The notes under the pieces: generated by a model
Database searches by the model: none
Told to the model about the DNA's origin: nothing
What the model saw: only the letters and a program-made list of their open reading frames with translations
Part shown: positions 1 to 9,452 of the stretch, one piece after another
Numbering within the stretch: position 1 is the first letter of the stretch
Layout: every line of letters begins with the position of its first letter
DNA from: Flavobacterium pisciphilum
GTDB taxonomy: Bacteria > Bacteroidota > Bacteroidia > Flavobacteriales > Flavobacteriaceae
Direction: 5' to 3'
Assembly (NCBI RefSeq): GCF_020905345.1
Contig: NZ_JAJJMO010000001.1
Location: 806,001-870,000 of the forward strand
Length of the DNA: 64,000 bases
Position numbers and translations under genes: made by a program

Positions 1-2
1 TG

Positions 3-1283
3 CATGCCCAAAAAGCACTGTCTCTTACCGATGCATTAGAAATGGCTAAGCAAGGTAATAAAACGATACAGATACAGACGCTAGAAGAAATACATTCTCG
101 CGAATTAACTCGCGAAACAAAGGGTGGTTTATTACCAAACATTTCAGCAAACGCAGCCTATTCTCACTACTTCGACAAGCAACAAATATTCCTACCCGGT
201 TCATTTGCCGGTACCAATAAAGCAGTGCAGGATGTAGCTGTAGGCGGGAGAAATACCTATAACGGATTCCTTTCGTTAAACCAACCTATTTATGCACCAG
301 GGCTACATCGCTTAACAAAAGCAGCATTAATCAATGAAAAGATCGAAAATGAAAAAACTGCTAAACTAAAAAGTCAAGTGGCGCTTCTGGTTTCTACTAA
401 ATATTTTGATATACTGATGATGAATCAACAGCTTAATTTACTGAAACAAAGTCTACAGCGAAATATTAGGGCACTAAATGACTCCAGATCATTATTTGCA
501 CAAGGGAGAGGTCTGAAAGCGGATACTTTAAGAAGTTTTATTGCTGTAGAAAATCTAAAATCTTCGGTTTCCTATTTAAATAACAACATAGACGTTTCTA
601 GCATTGAGCTCAAAAGACTCATTGGAATGGAAGAACCTGAAGAAATAAAACTAAGTGACAATCTTGACTTTGATAGTAAAGCAAATCAAAGTGAATTTTA
701 CAAAGTTGATGAAGCTTTGAAAATCGCTGAGACAAACCGTAATGACTTAAATATTCAAGAACTAACTATTGATTTTCAGCAAAAAAAGCTGCAAGCTGCC
801 AAGGCTGAATTATTACCTCAGCTTTCATTAATAGGACAATATCAGTTACAAGCGCAGGCAGATAATATGAATTTAGATAATTATACATGGCCAAGAACCT
901 CTTACTTAGGTTTACAGCTTTCGGTACCTATTTTTAATGGCAATCGCAGCAACTCTCAAATTAATCAAGAGAATATCAAGGTGCAACAAGAAAAAATACG
1001 TTTAATTGATTTAAAAGATGAAATCAAAACGGAACTGGCTATTATTATAAGCAAATGGAAAGAAGCACTTACGCAATTGGATATTCATCAAACAACGGTA
1101 AAATCAGCTGAATTAAACTACCAAATGATAGAAGACCGTTTCAAAAATGGTCTAAGTTCAAGACTTGAATTAACAGATGCTGAATTGGCATTGACACAAT
1201 CCAAGATAAACTACCTGAACGCAGTACATAACCTGCGAGTACTCCATGTTGAACTACAACACGCTCTTGGTCTTTTAAAATAA
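3..1283 (+). CDS. TolC-family outer membrane efflux protein, N-terminus missing
   Basis: Outer-membrane channel of a tripartite efflux pump. The reading frame is open from base 3, upstream of the first internal ATG at base 42, and the residues before that Met (ALSLTDALEMAKQGNK) are the usual start of the mature OEP domain, so the true start lies off the left edge. Two OEP repeats are visible as long helical stretches, the second beginning near IAETNRNDLNIQELTIDFQQ. The C-terminal LNAVHNLRVLHVELQHALG is typical of the family. The small metal-binding protein downstream suggests a CusC/CzcC-like metal efflux role, which is inference; a drug or solvent pump is equally possible. Confidence 0.85.
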   Translation, partial: HAQKALSLTDALEMAKQGNKTIQIQTLEEIHSRELTRETKGGLLPNISANAAYSHYFDKQQIFLPGSFAGTNKAVQDVAVGGRNTYNGFLSLNQPIYAPGLHRLTKAALINEKIENEKTAKLKSQVALLVSTKYFDILMMNQQLNLLKQSLQRNIRALNDSRSLFAQGRGLKADTLRSFIAVENLKSSVSYLNNNIDVSSIELKRLIGMEEPEEIKLSDNLDFDSKANQSEFYKVDEALKIAETNRNDLNIQELTIDFQQKKLQAAKAELLPQLSLIGQYQLQAQADNMNLDNYTWPRTSYLGLQLSVPIFNGNRSNSQINQENIKVQQEKIRLIDLKDEIKTELAIIISKWKEALTQLDIHQTTVKSAELNYQMIEDRFKNGLSSRLELTDAELALTQSKINYLNAVHNLRVLHVELQHALGLLK

Positions 1284-1432
1284 TACAGTCATCACAATCA
1301 GATAAAAACAAAGCTTGTACAGCTATTTTTTTTACAGTAAATATTACAAATTAAACAAATAATAACGCAATAAAATGAAGTAGCGATTGCTCAATTTTGC
1401 ATTGATCATTTAACAAATAAAATTATAAAAAG

Positions 1433-1669
1433 ATGGAAAACAATAATCAAAACCTACATTTCAAGACTAACATCAATTGCAGTTCATGTGTAACAAAAGT
1501 AACTCCTTTTCTTGATACTGCTGAAGGTATTTGCCATTGGGATGTTGATACTACTGTAAGAGAAAAAGTGCTTACTGTAAAATCAGAAGGAATTACTGAA
1601 CAGGAAATTATAGAAGCAGTACTGAAAGCAGGTTTTAAAATAGAGCCTTATGCCCTAAAAGTAGAATAA
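1433..1669 (+). CDS. Small heavy-metal-associated (HMA) domain protein
   Basis: A 78-residue single HMA-like domain with a Cys-x-x-Cys pair (NCSSC, near residues 16-19) followed by the beta-alpha-beta-beta-alpha-beta pattern ending AVLKAGFKIEPY. Such proteins bind Cu(I) or similar ions and act as cytosolic chaperones or sensors beside metal efflux systems. The loop lacks the usual GMTC Met, reading INCSSC, so the metal is uncertain. It lies 149 bp after the efflux channel and is followed by a strong terminator, so it probably ends that operon. Confidence 0.75.
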   Translation: MENNNQNLHFKTNINCSSCVTKVTPFLDTAEGICHWDVDTTVREKVLTVKSEGITEQEIIEAVLKAGFKIEPYALKVE

Positions 1670-1723
1670 ATTATTATTTAAAAAGAGTATAAAACTATTT
1701 CTAACAACTTCCAATTTAAACAT

Positions 1724-1751
1724 AAAAACCCCAGTAGATACTGGGGTTTTT
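1724..1751. terminator. Bidirectional rho-independent terminator
   Basis: Near-perfect hairpin: AAAAACCCCAGTA at 1724-1736 pairs with TACTGGGGTTTTT at 1739-1751. A/T runs on both sides let it serve the HMA gene from the left and the convergent gene ending at 1811 from the right. Confidence 0.85.
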
Positions 1752-1810
1752 ATTCTTATCTATAATTATAACCTCTCTATATCAAGACGCTCTAATTCTT
1801 TCAAAAAATT

Positions 1811-3334
1811 CTATTCTTTATGATAAGGGCATTTTGAATCCAAGATAGAATATTCTGCTTTATCATTATCATTATGTCTTTTGATACCTTTAAATTGCTC
1901 TTCTATTAAAATTCTCTGTTCAGCAGGAACATCTTCGATTTTACGGAGCGTATTAACCTGTATGTGAGGCCAACTTGTAGTACCTCCATCATCTCCAAAA
2001 TTAAACTCAAAAAACACAATTTGTTCGTATTGCAGTTGAAGAACTTTCTTATTTAAAACCTTGTCATGCACTCTTTGAACACTCATGTTCATATTCATTT
2101 CAACAGTTGGCACAAAACGATTCACAAAAGGCACATTTAATATCCCTCCTTGTGCTCCAGTTTTGTTTTTAGATGACATCTTAATTGACATATATTCATC
2201 TATTTCCTCCCCTTGTATAGAATCTCTTAATCTTAAATCAGGACGCACTGAATATGGATATAATTGATGAGCAAGTATTCGCTGTGTATAAATTTTATTT
2301 TCACGAGGATCATTAGCATGAGTTAATTTTTCATGTACCCATTTTGGCGCTGGATCATCCAGATTAATTGGACCATCATGCCTTGTATCTGCACCTCCCA
2401 TAGTTGGTGAAATAGAAAGATGATCAAAATCCCAAGCTTCAATACCTTTAGGGAATTCTGGAGCTCCCTCAATTACATATTTGCCTTTTTTGGGTACAAG
2501 ATCGCCTAATAAATTAATAGTACTTCCATGAGGAATTACACCACTACGCGAAATAGAATAATCAGGAATAAAATATGGCCCATCTAAGCCAAATCCTGGT
2601 TTTAGCTCTTTAGCAGGAACTACCCCATAGTATTTTTGTCCTTCTTTTAATTGACTTATAGCTATGTACTCATACACATTTTGATCGTTTTTTATCTTAA
2701 CAAGTGTTTCGTCTTTGTAATCTCCTTTAAATTTATACTTTTTTATATCTTCCTCAGATTGGGTAAGAATACCTCTATCCTCTTTAATAGATGCAGCTGT
2801 AGCGGCATGATTGTAAAGATCACTAAGCCAAAGATACATTCCGTTTTCCTCATGTATTGGCGTGTATTTTAAATCTTTTTGCCCCTTTATTGTATTCACG
2901 CTTTTAATACTTTGTTCGTATTTTACAGCTCCACAAAATTGTTCACTTACACCTCCACGATTACGTATACCACCAGGAACGAGAGAGAACGTTAACGCTT
3001 CGATATATTCTTCACATTCAAAACTATATTTTCCAGGAATGGTTCCTAAGTTTACACCTGGTGAAGGCATAATAGTGGTATGTATTCCTGTTCCTATACA
3101 TCCTCGTTTTTTATCATTATCACTTTTATAACTAACCCAAGTTCCTTCTAATAGTTCTAAAACGCCATATTCAGCTTTATTCTCTTGAGCTTGTAGTGTT
3201 TCATCTGTAAAAGGTTTAATTTCATCATTTATGGTTAGCTTCCCATAATTTTTAAATTTTTCCCAAAGATCTAATGAACCAACTGCCTTAGCATAATACT
3301 TCTTTTCTACAATCTCTTCTTTTGGTTTAAGCAT
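1811..3334 (-). CDS. Uncharacterised 507-residue protein, possibly with a heme-binding beta-barrel domain
   Basis: I do not recognise this family with certainty. There is no signal peptide and no membrane segment. Residues about 60-160 (LEGTWVSYKS, GIHTTIMPSPG, SFECEEYIEALTF, VPGGIRNRGG) have the GTW start and alternating pattern of a nitrobindin/FABP-like beta-barrel, which can bind heme. Conserved-looking tracts later include WDFDHLSISPTMGG and an aromatic C-terminal segment with TSWPHIQVNTLRK. It is a single gene convergent with the HMA gene. The barrel assignment is inference from pattern only. Confidence 0.55.
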   Translation of the reverse strand: MLKPKEEIVEKKYYAKAVGSLDLWEKFKNYGKLTINDEIKPFTDETLQAQENKAEYGVLELLEGTWVSYKSDNDKKRGCIGTGIHTTIMPSPGVNLGTIPGKYSFECEEYIEALTFSLVPGGIRNRGGVSEQFCGAVKYEQSIKSVNTIKGQKDLKYTPIHEENGMYLWLSDLYNHAATAASIKEDRGILTQSEEDIKKYKFKGDYKDETLVKIKNDQNVYEYIAISQLKEGQKYYGVVPAKELKPGFGLDGPYFIPDYSISRSGVIPHGSTINLLGDLVPKKGKYVIEGAPEFPKGIEAWDFDHLSISPTMGGADTRHDGPINLDDPAPKWVHEKLTHANDPRENKIYTQRILAHQLYPYSVRPDLRLRDSIQGEEIDEYMSIKMSSKNKTGAQGGILNVPFVNRFVPTVEMNMNMSVQRVHDKVLNKKVLQLQYEQIVFFEFNFGDDGGTTSWPHIQVNTLRKIEDVPAEQRILIEEQFKGIKRHNDNDKAEYSILDSKCPYHKE

Positions 3335-3659
3335 GATATATCTATTTTTTTTTAGTTACAAATTTGAGTATTCAATGTTGTCTTAAATTATATTTAAAAT
3401 CCAATGCCTATTTCATTAAACCAACAAGTTGTTCTTTTGCTACATAGAGGCATACAATAATAAAGTAAAATTTGAAAAACCAACTAGGTGTTTTTACTCG
3501 TTTTATATCTTATATTTAACAGAGCAATTCTAAGATTGATTATCAAAAATGAATATGTTTATTTGAGCTTATCAAGTAAAAAATGTAGCTCTTGAAAATG
3601 GTATGCAAATTGTAGAGGCTTACTATCAAACTGAATCCCTATAATTTTAAAACACACAG
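3335..3659. other. Intergenic region between divergent genes
   Basis: 325 AT-rich bases between the 507-residue protein (minus) and the repeat protein (plus). They must hold both promoters, but I see no clear TAnnTTTG box, hairpin or coding potential. Confidence 0.5.
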
Positions 3660-4070
3660 ATGAAAAAATTACTGATTATTATATTAGCTATAGGATGTAT
3701 TTCTATTACCCAAGCACAAACCATAGAGTCTGGAAACCATAGTACAATTGGATATATTAAACCGAACGGTACTATCGAAAATAGCAACCATTCTACAGTA
3801 GGTTATATTAAAAGTAATGGGACTATCGAAAATAGTAATCATTCTACAATTGGATATATCAAAAGCAATGGAACTATCGAAAATAGTAATCATTCTACAG
3901 TAGGTTATGTAAAAAGTAACGGGACTGTAGAGAATAGTAACCACTCAACTATTGGTTATATCAAAGGTGACGGAACTGTTGAAAACCGCAACCATAGTAC
4001 AATCGGTTATGCAAGAGGTGTGAGCAAAGAATGGGCTGCTGTAGTTTATTTCTTTTTCAAGTTTGATTAA
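3660..4070 (+). CDS. Secreted tandem-repeat protein (17-residue NHST-GYIK repeats)
   Basis: A signal peptide (MKKLLIIILAIGCISITQAQ, cleavage after AQA or AQ) is followed by about six copies of a 17-residue repeat with core NHST(I/V)GY(I/V)K-sNGT(I/V)EN. The tail ends in an aromatic FFFKFD. Regular spacing of N, G and hydrophobic residues suggests a beta-solenoid or stacked beta-hairpins outside the cytoplasm. Repeat units are about 51 bp and still very similar at DNA level, so copy number may vary. No enzymatic motif is visible and the function is unknown. Similar short repeat proteins are common in Bacteroidota. Confidence 0.8.
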   Translation: MKKLLIIILAIGCISITQAQTIESGNHSTIGYIKPNGTIENSNHSTVGYIKSNGTIENSNHSTIGYIKSNGTIENSNHSTVGYVKSNGTVENSNHSTIGYIKGDGTVENRNHSTIGYARGVSKEWAAVVYFFFKFD

Positions 4071-4454
4071 ACCATTTTAATTCATCAGAATAAAACTTCA
4101 ATTGAGAAATCAAAACATATACAACTTCAATTAACATAAATTATATAGGTAACGCCTGAAGGATAGTTTATGAATAACAATACCATTTAGCATTCTTCTT
4201 TTGAAGAATAACAAATGGCTAATGATAAACATTATTCTTAAATGCGACTGAGTCAGTACAATAGAACAACTCGTTTATTCTATAGTATTCCAACCTTTTT
4301 ATTTAACTTAGCGCAACCGATTTTAAATGACAAAAAAACTGTCGTCAAAATAGAATTCGGTCTTTGTAACGCATTAAAAAAACAGCATAACTACTCATTA
4401 TTTCAATGCATTACAAATATAAACTCACTAATAATTTAGTTAATTTTAAAAATT
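4071..4454. other. Intergenic region upstream of gnd with a long hairpin
   Basis: 384 AT-rich bases. A hairpin spans 4183-4218, with inner stem ATTCTTC/GAAGAAT around a TTTT loop and outer stem CCATTT/AAATGG. It may end the repeat-protein transcript or lie in the gnd leader. A 65-codon frame at 4242-4439 has no convincing protein character and was not called. Confidence 0.45.
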
Positions 4455-5861
4455 ATGAACACATTTGATTTTGGCATTGTCGGACTCGGCGTAATGGGTC
4501 GTAACCTTCTTTTAAACATTGCCAGCCAAAAATTTGCTGCAGCAGGTTTAGATTTAGATACAGAAAAAGTCAATTCTTTACAACAGGAAGCTGATTCAGA
4601 GCACACACTAGAAGCAACAACTGACGTTAAACATTTTGTAGAACTTATCAAACGTCCGAGAGCAATTATGCTTTTGGTACCTGCTGGTAAGCCTGTCGAT
4701 AGCGCAATTCAAAGCCTTTTACCTCATCTGGATGAAGGCGATATTATAATAGATGGTGGAAACACCTATTTCACTGATACTGATAGAAGATTCCTAGAAT
4801 TATCTGCTAAAGGAATTCATTTCTTTGGTATGGGAATTTCTGGTGGAGAACAAGGAGCTAGGTTTGGTCCTAGTATGATGCCGGGAGGTGATAAAAAAGC
4901 GTACGAAAGACTTCGTCCTATTTTTGAAGCTATCGCTGCCAAAGTAGATGGAGAGCCATGTGTAGAATATTTAGGAAACGGATCAGCTGGTAACTATGTT
5001 AAGATGGTTCACAACGGAATTGAGTATGGAATCATGCAACTTATTTCTGAAGTTTATGACCTAATGAAACGTGGTTATAATCTGGATGAAGATACCATAG
5101 AAAAAACTTTTGAAGAGTGGAATCAAACAGATCTTAAGTCATTCCTAATTGAAATAACAGGGCATATACTTAAAGTAAAAGAACCAAATGGAGTGCGACT
5201 AATCAATCTTATATCTGATTGGGCAAAATCTAAAGGAACAGGAAAATGGACTTCTCAGAATGCTATGGATCTCCAAGTACCCGTTCCAACCATCGATGCT
5301 GCAGTAGTAATGCGTGATATGTCTAAAAGTAAACCAGAAAGAATTGAAGCGGCTACTAAATTAATTTGGAATGGTAAACAAACAACTGTAAATTCAGCTG
5401 AAGCTATAAGCGCTCTTAAAGATGCATTATACTTTTCTATCCTAATTACTTATGCACAAGGATTGGCACAACTTAAAACTGCTTCTAAAGAATATAACTA
5501 TGAATTAAATTTAGAAACTGTTACAAAAATATGGCGTGGAGGGTGTATCATCCGTGCAGATGTTCTTGAAGATTTCAGAAAAGCATTTGCAACAAACCCT
5601 AATTTGCCTAACATCCTTTTAGATTCTGCTATCGCAGCAAAATTTAATGAAACCCAAGCTGGTATAAGAGAAGTTATCTCATTTGCTGTACAAAAAGGAC
5701 TACCTGTAGCTGGGCTTATGAATTCATTAGCTTATTTTGATGCTTACCGATCTGAAAATCTTCCAACGAATATGATTCAGGCACAACGTGATTATTTTGG
5801 AGCTCATACATACGAACGCACTGATCTTCCGGGTACTTTTCATACCCAATGGAATGATTAA
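4455..5861 (+). CDS. gnd: 6-phosphogluconate dehydrogenase (decarboxylating), copy 1
   Basis: Converts 6-phosphogluconate to ribulose-5-phosphate and CO2 with reduction of NAD(P)+. The 468-residue length is normal. Visible are the N-terminal Rossmann motif GIVGLGVMGRNLLLN (residues 7-21), the GGNTYFTDTDRR segment, the signature GMGISGGEQGARFGPSMMPGG, the catalytic KMVHNGIEYG, and the C-terminal tract GAHTYERTDLPGTFHTQW. It is first in an operon with zwf and pgl. A clear paralogue lies at 58114, inside the formaldehyde cassette. Confidence 0.97.
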   Translation: MNTFDFGIVGLGVMGRNLLLNIASQKFAAAGLDLDTEKVNSLQQEADSEHTLEATTDVKHFVELIKRPRAIMLLVPAGKPVDSAIQSLLPHLDEGDIIIDGGNTYFTDTDRRFLELSAKGIHFFGMGISGGEQGARFGPSMMPGGDKKAYERLRPIFEAIAAKVDGEPCVEYLGNGSAGNYVKMVHNGIEYGIMQLISEVYDLMKRGYNLDEDTIEKTFEEWNQTDLKSFLIEITGHILKVKEPNGVRLINLISDWAKSKGTGKWTSQNAMDLQVPVPTIDAAVVMRDMSKSKPERIEAATKLIWNGKQTTVNSAEAISALKDALYFSILITYAQGLAQLKTASKEYNYELNLETVTKIWRGGCIIRADVLEDFRKAFATNPNLPNILLDSAIAAKFNETQAGIREVISFAVQKGLPVAGLMNSLAYFDAYRSENLPTNMIQAQRDYFGAHTYERTDLPGTFHTQWND

Positions 5862-5881
5862 GAAACTTTAAGTGAAAAACA

Positions 5882-7390
5882 ATGAATAATTTCAAAAATA
5901 CTGACCCAACCATAATTGTTATTTTTGGGTCATCCGGTGACTTAGCAAAAAGAAAGCTTTTTCCAGCATTTCAAAATCTATTCCTTGATGGGCGTATGCC
6001 AGAAAAGTTTCAGATTATTGCACTAGGAAGAGCTGAAAAGAGTAATGAAGAATTTCGCAATTATGTAATTGAAAACTTAAAGAGTTTTTCAAGAAAAGGA
6101 GCGCTTTCAAACGAAGAAACTCAGAAATTCATCTCTCATATTACCTATTTGAGACATGATATCGATAAGGAAGAATCATATCAAGAATTAGAATCAAAAT
6201 TAAATGGTATTGACGAGGCTTTTGGTGTGCGTGCCAATAGACTTTTTTACCTTTCTATAGCACCTTCATTCATCGCTACAATCTCAGGTAACATGAAAAA
6301 GTTACGTCTTGCAGCCAATGCTAAGCAAGACCGCATCATTATCGAAAAACCTTTTGGTTATGATAAAAGCTCTGCGATTGAACTTAATGAAATGCTCTCA
6401 CAAACTTTTAAAGAAGAACAGATTTACCGTATTGATCACTATCTAGGTAAAGAAACTGTTCAGAATATCTTAGCATTCCGTTTCGGAAATTCGATGTTTG
6501 AACCATTATGGAGTCGTAACTTCATTGATTTTGTACAGATTACTGTAGCAGAAGAAGTGGGTGTTGAAGAGCGTGGTGGTTTTTATGAAGGAGTTGGTGC
6601 TTTAAAAGATATGATCCAAAATCACTTGCTACAAATTTTATGTATGACTGCTATGGAAGCTCCCGCTTCATTAGGAGCTGATGACATAAGAAACCGCAAA
6701 GCTGATGTATTAAAATCTATTCGACGTATAAAACCAGAAGAGGTAAATCACTACACCGTAAGAGGTCAATATGATGAAGGTTTTATAAAAGGAAATCCTG
6801 TTCCTGCTTATCGAAATGATAAAGGAATAGCTCCTGACTCAAATACGGAGACCTATGTAGCAATGAAAATTTATCTCGATAACTGGAGATGGCAAGGTGT
6901 TCCTTTTTATTTGCGTACTGGGAAAAGAATGCAAGAAAAACAATCATCGATTATCATTCAGTTTAAACCTGTACCTCATTCTTCTTTTTCTTATGACAAT
7001 CAAGGGATGACTCCAAACAGGCTTATCATAAATATTCAACCTGCAATGGACATAAAGTTACAATTCATGACCAAAAAACCTGGTTTGTCACTTTCTTTAC
7101 AACCTGCAGAAATGATTTTTGATTACTTCCAGTGCTCTACAATGTCACCAGAAGCATACGAAACGCTACTCTCTGATGCTTTGGCAGGAGACCCTACTCT
7201 ATTCATGCGTTGGGATCAGGTTGAACAAGCTTGGGATGCTATCGATACAATTCAGGAAGTATGGAAAAACAATGCTCCTACCGATTTCCCTAATTACAAA
7301 GCAGGAAGCTGGGGACCTGAAGCTGCAGACGAGTTACTTGCTCGCCAAGGACACGCTTGGGTTGCTAACACACAAAATATTGTGAAATAA
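5882..7390 (+). CDS. zwf: Glucose-6-phosphate 1-dehydrogenase, copy 1
   Basis: Oxidises glucose-6-phosphate to 6-phosphoglucono-lactone, the first step of the oxidative pentose phosphate pathway. It has 502 residues, the normal length. The N-terminal IFGSSGDLAKRKLFPA is the nucleotide-binding motif and YRIDHYLGKETVQN is the active-site signature with the catalytic His. The start is 20 bp after the gnd stop and pgl follows 10 bp after the zwf stop, so the three genes are co-transcribed. A paralogue occurs at 59524. Confidence 0.97.
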   Translation: MNNFKNTDPTIIVIFGSSGDLAKRKLFPAFQNLFLDGRMPEKFQIIALGRAEKSNEEFRNYVIENLKSFSRKGALSNEETQKFISHITYLRHDIDKEESYQELESKLNGIDEAFGVRANRLFYLSIAPSFIATISGNMKKLRLAANAKQDRIIIEKPFGYDKSSAIELNEMLSQTFKEEQIYRIDHYLGKETVQNILAFRFGNSMFEPLWSRNFIDFVQITVAEEVGVEERGGFYEGVGALKDMIQNHLLQILCMTAMEAPASLGADDIRNRKADVLKSIRRIKPEEVNHYTVRGQYDEGFIKGNPVPAYRNDKGIAPDSNTETYVAMKIYLDNWRWQGVPFYLRTGKRMQEKQSSIIIQFKPVPHSSFSYDNQGMTPNRLIINIQPAMDIKLQFMTKKPGLSLSLQPAEMIFDYFQCSTMSPEAYETLLSDALAGDPTLFMRWDQVEQAWDAIDTIQEVWKNNAPTDFPNYKAGSWGPEAADELLARQGHAWVANTQNIVK

Positions 7391-7400
7391 AAAGTTTAAA

Positions 7401-8153
7401 ATGATACAGATATATAATACTATAGAAGCCATAAATAATAAAGCTGCAGACATTTTTGTAGCCGCTGCACAGAAGGCAATACTTGAAAAAGGGAGCTTTA
7501 CAGCAGTACTTACAGGAGGATCTTCACCTGCAGGTATATACAGACTCTTAGCTTCTGCCGAGTATAAAACAAAAATTGACTGGAGTAAGGTTTTTATCTT
7601 TTGGGGTGATGAACGTTGGGTACCTCTTGAAGACGATCGCAGTAATGCAAAAATGTCTTTTGATACTCTTTTAAGTCATGTGCCTATTCCTGAAAAGAAT
7701 GTATTTCCGATGTACAAAGATGGCGTTTCAGCAGAAGATTATGCAGTGACGTATGAAGAGTCAATTAGAACTGTTTTAGGTGCTGACGGAAAATTTGATC
7801 TTATTTTACTTGGTCTTGGAGATGACGGTCATACTGCCTCTCTTTTTCCGGGTGAAGCAGTTCTGGACGAACAAACAAAATGGGTAGCTGCTTACCGACT
7901 TGAATCTCAAAATATGCATCGTATTACTTTGACTGCGCCTTTAATAAATAAAGCAGAAAAGATAATCGTAGTTGCTTTTGGTGAGAAAAAGGCTCCTGCT
8001 TTGAAAGAAGTATTATACGGAGATTATAATCCTAATACTTATCCAATGCAATTGATTAAACCTGTTTCGGGTGAATTATTATTTTTAGTAGATAATAGCG
8101 CAGCAGGGATAAATGGTCAAAATGCAACTGAAGCTATTTTAGGCCTTTCATAA
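7401..8153 (+). CDS. pgl: 6-phosphogluconolactonase, copy 1
   Basis: Hydrolyses 6-phosphogluconolactone to 6-phosphogluconate, linking Zwf to Gnd. The 250-residue protein of the DevB/NagB-like family shows LTGGSSPAGIYRLLAS, FWGDERWVPLEDDRSNAKMS and the signature LGLGDDGHTASLFPG. It is last in the gnd-zwf-pgl operon and is followed by a strong terminator. It is slightly longer than the second copy at 61037 (242 residues). Confidence 0.96.
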   Translation: MIQIYNTIEAINNKAADIFVAAAQKAILEKGSFTAVLTGGSSPAGIYRLLASAEYKTKIDWSKVFIFWGDERWVPLEDDRSNAKMSFDTLLSHVPIPEKNVFPMYKDGVSAEDYAVTYEESIRTVLGADGKFDLILLGLGDDGHTASLFPGEAVLDEQTKWVAAYRLESQNMHRITLTAPLINKAEKIIVVAFGEKKAPALKEVLYGDYNPNTYPMQLIKPVSGELLFLVDNSAAGINGQNATEAILGLS

Positions 8154-8220
8154 AAAATGGATAATCGCTGAAATAATGAATTATTGAGTTCAATAATTTC
8201 TTTTTAGCATTCCTCTCATA

Positions 8221-8261
8221 AAAAAGAGGCAGTTTCACAAGTGTTGAAACTGCCTCTTTTT
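8221..8261. terminator. Bidirectional rho-independent terminator after pgl
   Basis: Perfect 17-bp stem 8221-8237/8245-8261 with a 7-nt loop. The stem starts with AAAAAGAGG and ends with CCTCTTTTT, so it can also stop the convergent AraC gene. Confidence 0.92.
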
Positions 8262-8326
8262 ATTTTTATATAAATTCCAATTAAGGTCTAATATTCAACT
8301 CTTAAGAAATGGGGCTTAGCAAATAA

Positions 8327-9331
8327 TTAATTTGGGATTTTGCTAGGTGAAACACCAAATTTATTCTTGAAGGCTGTCGAGAAATGATTGTAGTGCTTGT
8401 AACCAACCTGACGTGCCACCTCGGCAACTGTCCAACCTGATGAATACGATAATAGCTGATAGGCTTCTTCCATTCTTTTATCTACTACAAATTCATGAAT
8501 AGTCATTCCGAAAAGCTGTTTAAAAGAGCTCTGTAATTTTGTACGATTCATAAAAGTCAGCTCTGTCATTTGTTGAATCGTATATTGCTCTGTTTTAACT
8601 GATGCAAGGAGTTCCTTTAAATGAAAGAGTCTTTCTCTATCTATCTTAGATATATTCGTTAAAGGTTTTGTTGGAAAACTATTTGCTGCCTTATGAATTT
8701 TAATAGCAAGCAATTCCAATAATTTACTCTCTATAAAAAATTTCTTTAAATCGCCTTCATAAGGACAATCATAAAGTTGTTTGATAATGCGATAGATATC
8801 TGGACATATCGGATATGCTCGTCCTCCTAAAATAGCTGCTTGACTTCCTTTTAAAGCAAAAGCAAATTCCGTAAGCAAGGACAATTGTTCTCCAAGTTGC
8901 TTCTTTAGCCATTCTTCAGACAGTTCGATTTCAACAGTTGTTGCTCCCAAACAAGCCGGAAAAGTCAAATACCCATCTAAATAAGGTTCAAAAAACAACA
9001 TATGTTGCCCTTGATAGGTAGGCAAAATTGACCCTTTATTTTCTCTGGATTCATATAAAGTTGCTCCGGTTGAAAGTTCAAAATGCATTTGAATATAGCC
9101 CGAAGTACTGAGCACTTTTACTTTTTGTTGTTCAAAAATATTCTTCTTGTAGAAATGAATGAATACGCCATCAATTTGAATACTACGTTTTTCAATTTTA
9201 AATTCTTTAGTCTCAATCTTAGTTTGAGTCTCTAAAATACTTTCTTGACCTGATAATATATACCCACGATTAACTTCAATAATAGTTTTGGGAAGAGTTA
9301 ACTGAGGTTTATTTAATTCAATTTTCATCAT
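8327..9331 (-). CDS. AraC-family transcriptional regulator of the adjacent TonB uptake operon
   Basis: A 334-residue regulator. The N-terminal two thirds show no catalytic motif and probably sense a ligand. The C-terminal AraC double helix-turn-helix runs from about residue 235, with FMNRTKLQSSFKQLFGMTIH as the first HTH and VAEVARQVGYKHYNHFSTAF as the second, ending FKNKFGVSPSKIPN. Size, layout and position divergent from a TonB receptor match PchR-like regulators of siderophore uptake. Direct repeats at 9361-9390 in the shared promoter region are likely its operator. The inducing ligand cannot be read from the sequence. Confidence 0.9.
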   Translation of the reverse strand: MMKIELNKPQLTLPKTIIEVNRGYILSGQESILETQTKIETKEFKIEKRSIQIDGVFIHFYKKNIFEQQKVKVLSTSGYIQMHFELSTGATLYESRENKGSILPTYQGQHMLFFEPYLDGYLTFPACLGATTVEIELSEEWLKKQLGEQLSLLTEFAFALKGSQAAILGGRAYPICPDIYRIIKQLYDCPYEGDLKKFFIESKLLELLAIKIHKAANSFPTKPLTNISKIDRERLFHLKELLASVKTEQYTIQQMTELTFMNRTKLQSSFKQLFGMTIHEFVVDKRMEEAYQLLSYSSGWTVAEVARQVGYKHYNHFSTAFKNKFGVSPSKIPN

Positions 9332-9360
9332 AACATACTAATCCTAGATATTACTGCCTT

Positions 9361-9390
9361 TACCGTATATAATGCTGTTAATACCGTATA
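9361..9390 (+). promoter_or_regulatory. Direct-repeat operator for the AraC-family regulator
   Basis: TACCGTATA occurs at 9361-9369 and again at 9382-9390. The 21-bp period equals two helical turns and is typical of AraC-family sites. It lies just upstream of the TAnnTTTG box at 9401-9408. Confidence 0.6.
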
Positions 9391-9400
9391 CCTATCTCTT

Positions 9401-9408
9401 TATTTTTG
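9401..9408 (+). promoter_or_regulatory. Putative -7 box of the TonB receptor operon
   Basis: TATTTTTG fits the Bacteroidota -7 consensus TAnnTTTG. No good -33 TTTG is present 19-21 bp upstream; that place is taken by the direct repeats, consistent with activator dependence. Confidence 0.45.
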
Positions 9409-9452
9409 CACTTGTTTTTATTAAGTCTTAATAATGCAAATTTATAAATTAA

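Noticed and set aside
3684..3944. Minus-strand frame opposite the repeat protein
   Set aside because: It exists only because the 51-bp repeats lack stops on the other strand; the plus-strand frame has a signal peptide and clear repeats.
4242..4439. 65-codon plus-strand frame upstream of gnd
   Set aside because: AT-rich composition without domain-like pattern, no ribosome-binding context, and it ends just before gnd; probably leader DNA.
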